Positions 1 to 5,867 of a stretch of DNA of 7,350 nucleotides are shown here, one piece after another. Source of the DNA: Sulfurovum sp. Its GTDB lineage: Bacteria > Campylobacterota > Campylobacteria > Campylobacterales > Sulfurovaceae. Below the pieces are notes generated by a model. The model was not told where the DNA came from. It ran no database searches and saw nothing but the letters and a program-made list of their open reading frames with translations. The position numbers and the translations under genes are program-made. The stretch spans positions 1 to 7,350 of the forward strand of contig DQVJ01000048.1 of the NCBI GenBank assembly GCA_015661795.1. The letters are read 5' to 3'. Within the stretch, counting starts at the first letter, position 1. Every line of letters starts with the position of its first letter.

Positions 1-50
1 AGCTCTTGTTGTGCCGCTATTTTTAGTGTTCTTGCATCTCTTTTTTCCAT
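1..50 (-). CDS. N-terminal fragment of a probable IS630-type transposase (runs off the window)
   Basis: Only the first 16 complete codons are in the window, reading MEKRDARTLKIAAQQE. The pattern DAR-x-L-x-x-x-x-Q-x-E is what I recall from the extreme N terminus of IS630-family transposases, just before their helix-turn-helix DNA-binding region. The catalytic DDE domain would lie outside the window. An in-frame TAA sits three codons before the ATG, so the ATG at 48-50 is the first usable start. No Shine-Dalgarno sequence precedes it; instead an extended -10 box ends 5 nt upstream, so the mRNA may be leaderless. With so few residues the family call is tentative; another helix-turn-helix protein is possible. 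Whether the copy is intact cannot be seen. Confidence 0.45.
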   Translation of the reverse strand, partial: MEKRDARTLKIAAQQE

Positions 51-55
51 AATAT

Positions 56-64
56 ATTATAGCA
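56..64 (-). promoter_or_regulatory. Extended -10 promoter (TGCTATAAT) for the left-edge gene
   Basis: Read on the minus strand this is TGC followed by a perfect TATAAT. Only 5 nt separate it from the ATG at 50, which puts the expected transcription start on or next to the start codon. No convincing -35 box is visible, which is normal for an extended -10 and for Campylobacterota sigma-70 promoters. Confidence 0.45.
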
Positions 65-103
65 TATTTTTAGATGTTTAGTTAGTGGGTTAATAAAAGG
101 AGT

Positions 104-772
104 TTAATACCTATTCATCAACTCTGCATTTAATCTCTCTAATCTTTCAGGTGTGCCTATATCTAACCACTCGCCCTCATAAAGTTCACCCGTAACTTTT
201 CCCTCTTTCATCGCTTCTCGAAGTAAAGGAGCTAAGGCAGACTTACCATAGGGTACGCCCTCAAAAAATTTGGGTGAATAGTAACTTATACCAGAAAAGG
301 TATATTGCTTGTTATTCACCACAAGGTTGCCATCTAAGGAAAAATCTCCCTCAGGGTTATGCTCTGGGTTAGGTACGAGGATTAGATGAGCTAAAACGCC
401 ATCTGCCAAGTGTCTGTTGTCTTGGAAGTCGTAATCTGTAAAAACATCTCCGTTTACGACTAAAAAAGTATCATCATCCAGTAAAGGAAGTGCCTTGATT
501 ATCCCCCCGGCACTCTCAAGTCCACCTTCTTCTTGTTCATCTGAGTACTGTATGTTCACACCCCAGTCCGAACCATCACCCAAAGCTTCAGGTATCTGAT
601 ATCCCAAGTGTGCGATATTTATGACAATATCAGTGATGCCTTGATGGGCAAGTTTTTCCAAGTGCCACACAATGAGAGGTATGCCCCCAACTTTGAGTAG
701 TGGTTTAGGTGTCACATCAGTAAGTGGTCTCATACGCGAGCCAAGTCCCGCAGCGAGTATCATACATTTCAT
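104..772 (-). CDS. murU: MurU: N-acetylmuramate alpha-1-phosphate uridylyltransferase
   Basis: This cytoplasmic nucleotidyltransferase (222 aa, close to the roughly 223 aa of Pseudomonas MurU) should convert MurNAc-1-phosphate and UTP to UDP-MurNAc, the last step of the recycling route that bypasses MurA/MurB. Seen in the sequence: the N-terminal signature LAAGLGSRMRPLT (residues 6-18) with TPKP (21-24) binding nucleotide; LESAGGI (85-91); VNGDVFTD (106-113), whose D109 is the expected metal ligand; and the C-terminal WLDIGTPERL (202-211), with D204 as the second metal ligand. I chose the start at 772 because AAAGGA lies 6 nt upstream (779-784) and the protein then begins directly with the core strand; an ATG at 799 has no ribosome site. 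Other sugar-1-phosphate nucleotidyltransferases share the fold, but size and the neighbouring amgK and anmK favour MurU. It lies 215 bp beyond amgK, so it may have its own promoter. Confidence 0.87.
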   Translation of the reverse strand: MKCMILAAGLGSRMRPLTDVTPKPLLKVGGIPLIVWHLEKLAHQGITDIVINIAHLGYQIPEALGDGSDWGVNIQYSDEQEEGGLESAGGIIKALPLLDDDTFLVVNGDVFTDYDFQDNRHLADGVLAHLILVPNPEHNPEGDFSLDGNLVVNNKQYTFSGISYYSPKFFEGVPYGKSALAPLLREAMKEGKVTGELYEGEWLDIGTPERLERLNAELMNRY

Positions 773-778
773 ATCATA

Positions 779-784
779 TCCTTT
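779..784 (-). promoter_or_regulatory. Ribosome binding site deciding the murU start
   Basis: Minus-strand AAAGGA is separated by 6 nt from the ATG at 772. This supports the shorter MurU over a version nine residues longer starting at 799. Confidence 0.75.
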
Positions 785-826
785 GTGCATTAGCACCATC
801 TATTAAATCACGCAAGGCGTGCCCTT

Positions 827-881
827 GTTGCTCCGAACGACCTTATAAGCAAAGCGATTCGAGAGGAGCAACGCTTTTTTT
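827..881 (+). terminator. Orphan inverted repeat followed by a T-tract (terminator-like, plus strand)
   Basis: The arms GTTGCTCC (827-834) and GGAGCAAC (865-872) are perfect complements around a 30-nt loop. Seven T residues follow at 875-881 on the plus strand. This is the layout of an intrinsic terminator for plus-strand transcription, although the loop is long. No plus-strand gene precedes it, so it could end an antisense or small RNA, or be a remnant. On the minus strand no T-tract follows, so it is a poor terminator for amgK. Confidence 0.35.
842..847 (-). promoter_or_regulatory. Candidate -10 box upstream of murU
   Basis: The minus strand reads TATAAG, one mismatch from TATAAT. A weak TTGCTC lies 18 bp upstream as a possible -35. 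The start of transcription would be near 834, giving a leader of about 60 nt. The box falls inside the loop of the 827-872 inverted repeat and within an 8-bp palindrome CTTATAAG (842-849). The -35 match is poor, so this is only a suggestion. Confidence 0.25.
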
Positions 882-967
882 GTTTCGTTTTTTTCTAAAA
901 AAAATGAAAGAGAACAACGCCACGGTTAAACAAAGAGGTAATATTTCAAAACAAATTAAACATTGAA

Positions 968-987
968 GGTGTGGTGGCAACCACACC
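968..987 (-). terminator. Hairpin directly after amgK, probable weak terminator or mRNA end
   Basis: A perfect 8-bp stem, GGTGTGGT (968-975) with ACCACACC (980-987), closes a 4-nt loop. It begins at the first base after the amgK stop codon. On the minus strand it is followed by TTCAATGTTTAATTTG, rich in T but without an uninterrupted run. It may terminate the anmK-amgK transcript inefficiently or protect its 3' end, allowing some read-through into murU. Confidence 0.5.
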
Positions 988-1920
988 CTACTCAGGCTTC
1001 AATATATGAGCCAAGCCATCCAACTCAGGATATTTCTCACAAATATCCAACACATACTTCAAAACTAAAGGTATATCATCCAAATACCCATCCTTTCCAT
1101 CTCTTATGCTAAGACGAGAAAAAATCCCAAGTATCTTGATATGTCGTTGTAAGCCTGTAAAGTCAAACCAACGCAAAAAGGTTTCATCCTCTACCTCTAA
1201 ACCTTTTAGCTCTTTAAAGAGCAATACAAGTCTTTGTATCTCTGCATCATCTAACTCTACATAAGCATCACGAAGCAGTGAGACTAAGTCATACGTCAAT
1301 GCTCCAGACTTGGCATCTTGAAAGTCTATGACTACGATGTTGTCGTTCTTATCTATCATGAGGTTTCGTGAGTGGTAGTCACGATGTACAAATATCTCTT
1401 GAGGCTGAGAGAGTACCTCTTTTGATATGAGTGCAAAAGCCCCTAAAAGTGTACGACCTTCTACACATTCTACCGTTCTACCTAAATGCTCTTTAATGTA
1501 CCACTGCGACATGAGGTTCATCTCTTCTAGTAAAAACATCGCATCATAAGGATCTAGCCCTTTTGATGGTGTTTTTTGTATCTTGACTAATTCTTTGATG
1601 GCTTTATCGTAATAGAGACTTGCATTTTTTGCTTCCAGTTTGTCAAAAAGATGTGTAGAACCCACATCTTCAAGCAACATAAAGCCTTTATGCTGTTCAA
1701 ATGCTTTGATTTGTGGTAGTCGCACTTTAAATTGCTGCAACAACATGGCAACACCTATAAACCTAGGGACGACCTTTTTATCATCTGAAGCATCCATAAC
1801 TATTGATTTTGGCTCTTGAAGTCGGTAATACCGTCTTGAACTTGCATCACCACACAAGGCTTTAAGTTCGGGGTTTTCAATGCCTAGCCACTCTAGCCAC
1901 CCTTTTAACTCATCATGCAT
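988..1920 (-). CDS. amgK: AmgK: anomeric MurNAc/GlcNAc kinase
   Basis: This 310-aa aminoglycoside-phosphotransferase-fold kinase should phosphorylate MurNAc (and GlcNAc) at C1 in the cytoplasm, supplying MurNAc-1-phosphate to MurU. Visible motifs: the N-terminal GDASSRRYYRL (24-34); LLEDVG (82-87) at the lobe hinge; the catalytic loop VHRDYHSRN (178-186) with D181 as base and N186 as metal ligand; VIDFQDA (197-203) with D199 as the Mg2+-binding aspartate. The C-terminal segment around 256-280 (GLQRHIKILGIF, then SRL, RDGK and YL) is the stretch I associate with AmgK more than with antibiotic kinases. It starts inside the end of anmK (8-bp overlap) with GGAG 6 nt before the ATG (1927-1930), so translation is probably coupled. 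The gene ends at a hairpin. Proteins of this family are often annotated simply as phosphotransferases; the murU and anmK context makes the specific call strong. Confidence 0.87.
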   Translation of the reverse strand: MHDELKGWLEWLGIENPELKALCGDASSRRYYRLQEPKSIVMDASDDKKVVPRFIGVAMLLQQFKVRLPQIKAFEQHKGFMLLEDVGSTHLFDKLEAKNASLYYDKAIKELVKIQKTPSKGLDPYDAMFLLEEMNLMSQWYIKEHLGRTVECVEGRTLLGAFALISKEVLSQPQEIFVHRDYHSRNLMIDKNDNIVVIDFQDAKSGALTYDLVSLLRDAYVELDDAEIQRLVLLFKELKGLEVEDETFLRWFDFTGLQRHIKILGIFSRLSIRDGKDGYLDDIPLVLKYVLDICEKYPELDGLAHILKPE

Positions 1921-3007
1921 AAATCGCTCCTAAAATACTGTTTTTTCTTGCACCCGTGACATCTTTAAGATTAACTTCTTCTTTGTGTATGCGTTTGTAG
2001 GCAAGCCACGCAAAAGTCATCGCTTCTATCTCATCTGCATTTTTAGCTATGGCTACTTCAACGTTAGGCATGAGTGCTTTTATACGTTCTACTAAGAAGA
2101 AATTTTTAGCCCCACCACCACAAAGTAATGCTACATCGGTATTAAACTTTAACACTTCGTTGCTTATACTAAGAGCTGTTAATTCCAATAAGGTTCTTTG
2201 GACATCTGTAGGTTGTGGTATCTTATTATCACTTTTTGCCCCGAGGTTTAATAAACAATCATCCAACCACCCCTCATTAAACTTCTCTCGCCCTGTACTT
2301 TTTGGGTATGGTGCAGAGAAATATTCATCCGACATCATCATATCTAAAAGAGTATAATCCACTTTACCCAACCTAGCCCATGCACCGTCTTTATCATAGG
2401 CAACGCCTTTGTGCTTTTGTATCCACATATCCATCAACACATTGCCACAACCCGTGTCATAGCCTATGAGTCTATCGCCAAGTACCGTGATATTTGCCAT
2501 TCCTCCGATGTTTACGACTGCTATAGACGTATTCATATTATCAAATATAAATTCATGAAAAGCAGGAGCAAAAGGAGCACCCTGTCCACTAAGTGCTACA
2601 TCTTTACGCCTAAAGTCTGCAACCACTTCGATGCCTGTTTTAGCAGTAATAATGTTAGGGTCTCCCAGTTGCATCGTAAAAGCATATTCACCCTGAGGAT
2701 CATGCCATAATGTCTGCCCATGTGAACCTATAGCTGTAATGATGGAAGCATCTATATTATGAGACACAAGCAAAGATACCACAGCCTCTGTAAACAATAG
2801 ACCCAAAGCGTGATCTGCCCGCCCTACTTCTTCTAATGTACAAGTGCCTGATATCATAGAGAGTAGTTCAACTTTAAGTTCTGAGGGGAATGGGTATTCT
2901 ATAGCATGTATAAGCCTACATGACTTAGCATCTATTTCACAGAGTACTACGTCGACACCATCTAACGATGTACCTGACATAATGCCAATATAGTGTTCTT
3001 TATTCAT
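1913..3007 (-). CDS. anmK: AnmK: 1,6-anhydro-N-acetylmuramic acid kinase
   Basis: This 364-aa cytoplasmic enzyme of the ASKHA kinase fold hydrolyses the 1,6-anhydro bond of anhydro-MurNAc while phosphorylating O6, yielding MurNAc-6-phosphate. Length matches the family (about 370 aa). Motifs: the phosphate-binding GIMSGTSLDGVD (8-19); GSHGQTLWHDP (94-104); LSGQGAPFAPAFH (139-151); VNIGGMANIT (165-174); GYDTGCGN (182-189), in which D184 is the expected catalytic base; STGREKFN (237-244); and a glycine-rich LCGGGAKN (295-302). DTGCGN has Cys where many members have Pro; I do not expect this to impair function. The ATG at 3007 has only a weak AAAGAA upstream. It is the first gene of an operon with amgK and probably reads from the AT-rich divergent region. 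The product, MurNAc-6-P, needs dephosphorylation (MupP) before AmgK can use it. Confidence 0.95.
   Translation of the reverse strand: MNKEHYIGIMSGTSLDGVDVVLCEIDAKSCRLIHAIEYPFPSELKVELLSMISGTCTLEEVGRADHALGLLFTEAVVSLLVSHNIDASIITAIGSHGQTLWHDPQGEYAFTMQLGDPNIITAKTGIEVVADFRRKDVALSGQGAPFAPAFHEFIFDNMNTSIAVVNIGGMANITVLGDRLIGYDTGCGNVLMDMWIQKHKGVAYDKDGAWARLGKVDYTLLDMMMSDEYFSAPYPKSTGREKFNEGWLDDCLLNLGAKSDNKIPQPTDVQRTLLELTALSISNEVLKFNTDVALLCGGGAKNFFLVERIKALMPNVEVAIAKNADEIEAMTFAWLAYKRIHKEEVNLKDVTGARKNSILGAIYA
1927..1930 (-). promoter_or_regulatory. amgK ribosome binding site inside the anmK 3' end
   Basis: Minus-strand GGAG lies 6 nt before the amgK ATG (1920). It is embedded in the last codons of anmK, so both genes need the same mRNA and amgK translation is likely coupled to anmK. 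Confidence 0.7.
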
Positions 3008-3205
3008 TTATATATTTCTTTAATAATGCCAATAGGACAATGATTTATTACATGTATACAATAGTTGATTATACTATAAAGATTATACATACTTAGAGCT
3101 TAATGTGATTTAATCATAGTACTAACGAAGACAATCAATCTCATAACAGTATGTGTATAAGTAAAGTTCAACTATACTTCACTTATTAATACTAGTGAGG
3201 TATAT
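3008..3205. promoter_or_regulatory. Divergent AT-rich intergenic region between anmK and the aminotransferase gene
   Basis: Both flanking genes read outward, so this 198-bp stretch must hold their promoters unless transcription comes from further away. On the minus strand two perfect TATAAT boxes occur at 3082-3087 and 3068-3073, which would give anmK leaders of roughly 55-70 nt. On the plus strand TATACT (3173-3178) and TATAAG (3156-3161) are candidates for the aminotransferase. None has a good -35. A perfect palindrome, TGATT-T-AATCA (3106-3116), sits between the two promoter sets and could be an operator, but no regulator is identifiable. Confidence 0.4.
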
Positions 3206-4351
3206 ATGCAACTAAGTAATCGAGCCAAACATATAGCACAATCTGAGATAAGAGCTATGTCTATTTTATGTAACGAGAAAAACGGACTCAATATGGCCCA
3301 AGGGCTTTGTGACCTTGAAGTGCCTTTCCCTGTGGCTCAAGGTGCAAAAGAAGGCATAGACAGTGGTAAGAATACCTATACTTCTGCATACGGTAACTAC
3401 AAGCTAAGAGTAGCTATAGCGAAAAAACAAAATGATTTTTATGACCAAAAGGTTGAACCTGAAAATGTATTAGTTAGTTTAGGTGCTACTGGAGCTTTTT
3501 ATGCTACAGCTATGTCACTGCTCAATGAGGGTGATGAAGTTGTACTTTTTGAGCCTTACTATGGGTACCATGTTGCTACACTAGAATCTATGGGTTGTAA
3601 AATAAAATACATAAGAACTGCCCCACCAGAGTATACTATAGATTTTGAACACCTCAAAAGTCAAATATCTGAAGATACCAAATCCATACTCATCTGTAAT
3701 CCTTCCAACCCTAGTGGAAAAGTGTATACAAGGCAAGAGCTGGAAAACCTCTCAGAGATTATCAATCAAAACAACCTCTTTCTTTTTAGTGATGAAATGT
3801 ATGAGCACTTCGTGTATGATGGACTTGAATTTGTATCTGCATTGAGTATCGAGAGTTTAAAAGAAAGTACAGTGGTTATCTCTGGATTCTCTAAAATATA
3901 CTCTATCACGGGTTGGAGACTGGGTTACGCCATTACGCAAAAAAATATCATCGATGCCGCCTCTGCATTTAATGACCTGGTGTATGTATGCCCTCCTGCA
4001 CCACTACAACACGGCATACTCAAAGGTTTAAATGAATTGCCAATCTCCTACTATACAGATGTAGCCAAAGCACATCAGCTAAAAAGAGACAAATTTATCA
4101 AAGCACTAAATGAGGTGGGTCTGACTGCCGAATATGTCAAAGGTGCCTACTATGTACTAGCCGACATCTCAAAACTAGCAGGTGAAGATGACAAGCAAAA
4201 AGTTGTCACACTGCTAGAAAAAACAGGCATCGCTACTGTTCCAGCAAGGGCCTTTTACCAAAACAGCGAGGGGGTCTATCTGGCAAGATTCTGTTTTTCT
4301 AAAAAAGAAGAAGAGTTGGATGAGGCTATTGAGAGATTAAAAACATTATAA
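3206..4351 (+). CDS. PLP-dependent aminotransferase, class I/II (fold type I)
   Basis: This 381-aa cytoplasmic enzyme transfers an amino group between an amino acid and a 2-oxo acid; the substrate cannot be read from the sequence. Features: N-terminal substrate-domain NMAQGLCDLEVP (29-40); the NPSNPSGKVY loop (165-174) with N168 contacting PLP; SDEMYE (195-200) with D196 and Y199 on the cofactor ring; SGFSKIYSITGWRLGY (226-241) with the Schiff-base lysine K230; and R361 in ARFCF as the likely substrate-carboxylate ligand. The start is fixed by GTGAGG (3195-3200), 5 nt before the ATG. The pattern resembles the broad aspartate/methionine/kynurenine aminotransferase group. It is the only plus-strand gene, lying between the two peptidoglycan-recycling blocks and ending one base from the convergent symporter gene, so a link to amino acids released from muropeptides is conceivable but unproven. 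Confidence 0.9.
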   Translation: MQLSNRAKHIAQSEIRAMSILCNEKNGLNMAQGLCDLEVPFPVAQGAKEGIDSGKNTYTSAYGNYKLRVAIAKKQNDFYDQKVEPENVLVSLGATGAFYATAMSLLNEGDEVVLFEPYYGYHVATLESMGCKIKYIRTAPPEYTIDFEHLKSQISEDTKSILICNPSNPSGKVYTRQELENLSEIINQNNLFLFSDEMYEHFVYDGLEFVSALSIESLKESTVVISGFSKIYSITGWRLGYAITQKNIIDAASAFNDLVYVCPPAPLQHGILKGLNELPISYYTDVAKAHQLKRDKFIKALNEVGLTAEYVKGAYYVLADISKLAGEDDKQKVVTLLEKTGIATVPARAFYQNSEGVYLARFCFSKKEEELDEAIERLKTL

Positions 4352-4352
4352 A

Positions 4353-5867
4353 CTAAATTACTTGATTGTCTTTTCCCATCATCATCACCCCGAATGCTAC
4401 AATCGTTCCACCCAATATCTGCCATGCAAACCCAAGTTTCAAGTCAAATATATTTCCTAGTACATATGGTTGTAACAACAGCACAGTCATAAACCCACTC
4501 AATAGGGCAAGAGGTACAGTGATAGCAGACCCACGTTTAGTGAAGATAGCTGCTCCAAACACACCAAGTAAACCAGTATAGGCAAATGCCATCACCCCAA
4601 GTGCAAAGCTAAGCAGTGGTAGTTCTGTGTAGCGTTGCCAGTAGTAGCTTAACATTGCCATAGCTGAGAGTGCTACAGCAAAAAAAAGTACGGCATTGCG
4701 TCCAGCTTTAACAAAGTGCATCTCATCTGTAGTGCTCTGCTTCATCTTCCATGGTCTATACAGGTCTTCTATGGCTACAGAAGACATCGCACCTAGCACA
4801 GAATTGGATGAAGACAACGCGGCCGCTACAGCACCCACAGTTACCAGTCCACGTATACCTTCTGGCATTTCATGTAGTATGTAATACATAAAAATGGTTA
4901 TTTTTTCACCTTCGAATTTCTGCACCACCTCAGTGCTAAGGCCTGAGAGTTCTGGATGTTGATAAAAAAGGTAGAGTAATAACCCAATCATTAAAAACAG
5001 TATAGCTACAGGAATAGTCATATAAATACTCATCATTAGTGAGCGCTGAGCAGATTTTGTATCTTTACAGCTCAGTGCACGTTGTGTCATATCTTGGTCC
5101 AATCCATACGCTGCGATGTTGAGTAGTAACCATCCACCTAGCAAGGCCCATACAGAAAATCCTCCAGACATAGAGAAGTCAAGAAGTTTGAGTTTATTAT
5201 CTGCTTCCAATGTACTTATCACAGTACCCATATCTGCATTGATACTCACATAAAGGTAGATAAGCACTGCAATCCCAGCACCTATATAAGTCATGGCTTG
5301 TATGATGTCAGAAAAAATAATGGACTTCACTCCCCCAAAATAAGCATATGCCAAAGCACCTAACATCAAAATAGCTATAGAGATTGCCACATGAGAAGCA
5401 GAGATATCTAAAAAAAGTATCATTGAGATAGCCAATGCTCCTATATAAAGTCTTGCTCCACTTGCAAATAAACGTCCTATGAGGAACATAACCCCCGCTT
5501 GTTTCTTTGCAGATTCTCCATAACGGATTTCAAGCAGTTCATACACTGTAACCGCATGAATAGCATAAAATCTGGGTATAAGCACTCTCGCGACAAAAAT
5601 AACTGCTAAAAAGGCTGATAAATAAAATCCTATAAATGTTAAATCTTTTCCATACGAATACTCAGGTCCACCCAAAAAAGTAGCTGCAGACTGCGAAGTA
5701 GCAAGGACTGAAATAGCCACTGCAAACATAGGCACGGAGTTTCCACCTACAAAATAATCACGCGTACTCTTCACTTTTACACGACTTAAAATCACGCTCG
5801 TAAAAGTTAATACTAAAAAATATGCAATAAACACACCCCAATCAACTATAGAAAAAGCTGAATTCAT
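4353..5867 (-). CDS. Sodium:solute symporter (SSS family), candidate peptidoglycan-sugar importer
   Basis: This 504-aa inner-membrane protein belongs to the SSS family, in which Na+ entry drives uptake of sugars, sialic acid, amino acids or other solutes. Hydrophobic segments run through its whole length, consistent with the family's usual 13 or so helices. Family marks: DYFVGGNSVP (37-46); TSQSAATFLGGPE (57-69) in the unwound first core helix; GGVKSIIFSDIIQ (178-190); DQDMTQRALSCKD (257-269); and the serine-rich AALSSSNSVLGAMSS (349-363), where the family's second sodium site lies. The start overlaps the amidase stop as TAATG, with AAAGGA (5873-5878) 5 nt upstream, so the two are very probably co-translated. 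Substrate is not determinable from motifs. Sitting in a peptidoglycan-recycling neighbourhood without an ampG gene, it is a good candidate for importing anhydro-MurNAc or GlcNAc-anhydro-MurNAc. No hairpin follows the gene. Confidence 0.92.
   Translation of the reverse strand: MNSAFSIVDWGVFIAYFLVLTFTSVILSRVKVKSTRDYFVGGNSVPMFAVAISVLATSQSAATFLGGPEYSYGKDLTFIGFYLSAFLAVIFVARVLIPRFYAIHAVTVYELLEIRYGESAKKQAGVMFLIGRLFASGARLYIGALAISMILFLDISASHVAISIAILMLGALAYAYFGGVKSIIFSDIIQAMTYIGAGIAVLIYLYVSINADMGTVISTLEADNKLKLLDFSMSGGFSVWALLGGWLLLNIAAYGLDQDMTQRALSCKDTKSAQRSLMMSIYMTIPVAILFLMIGLLLYLFYQHPELSGLSTEVVQKFEGEKITIFMYYILHEMPEGIRGLVTVGAVAAALSSSNSVLGAMSSVAIEDLYRPWKMKQSTTDEMHFVKAGRNAVLFFAVALSAMAMLSYYWQRYTELPLLSFALGVMAFAYTGLLGVFGAAIFTKRGSAITVPLALLSGFMTVLLLQPYVLGNIFDLKLGFAWQILGGTIVAFGVMMMGKDNQVI

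Larger units (their letters stand above)
1..92 (-). mobile_element. Possible end of an IS630-like insertion sequence
   Basis: If the left-edge frame is a transposase, the element must end between its ATG (50) and the murU stop (104). The most likely terminal sequence is around 71-92, which reads on the minus strand TTAACCCACTAACTAAACAT. IS630 elements insert at TA, and TA dinucleotides occur at this point. The other end is outside the window, so neither the inverted repeat nor the target duplication can be verified. The boundary is a guess. Confidence 0.25.

Noticed and set aside
95..102. Plus-strand AAAAGGAG resembling a ribosome site
   Set aside because: No ATG, GTG or TTG with a plausible open frame follows at the right distance; it is the complement of murU's 3' flank.
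724..966. Plus-strand 80-codon open frame over the murU start and the murU-amgK gap
   Set aside because: It runs antisense through the start of murU and across the inverted repeat, has no recognisable domain, and no ribosome site was seen.
2049..2710. Two plus-strand open frames of about 100 codons (2049-2357 and 2411-2710)
   Set aside because: Both are fully antisense to anmK, whose motifs continue uninterrupted through this region; they are shadows.
3103..3118. CRP- or FNR-type binding site
   Set aside because: TGTGA and TCATA are separated by 5 rather than 6 bases and the second half is imperfect; the FNR spacing also fails.
3645..3845. Plus-strand 66-codon frame inside the aminotransferase gene
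   Set aside because: It is an out-of-frame overlap of a gene with complete PLP motifs.
4366..4884. Plus-strand short open frames inside the symporter gene
   Set aside because: They are antisense to conserved symporter segments and have no protein-like motifs.
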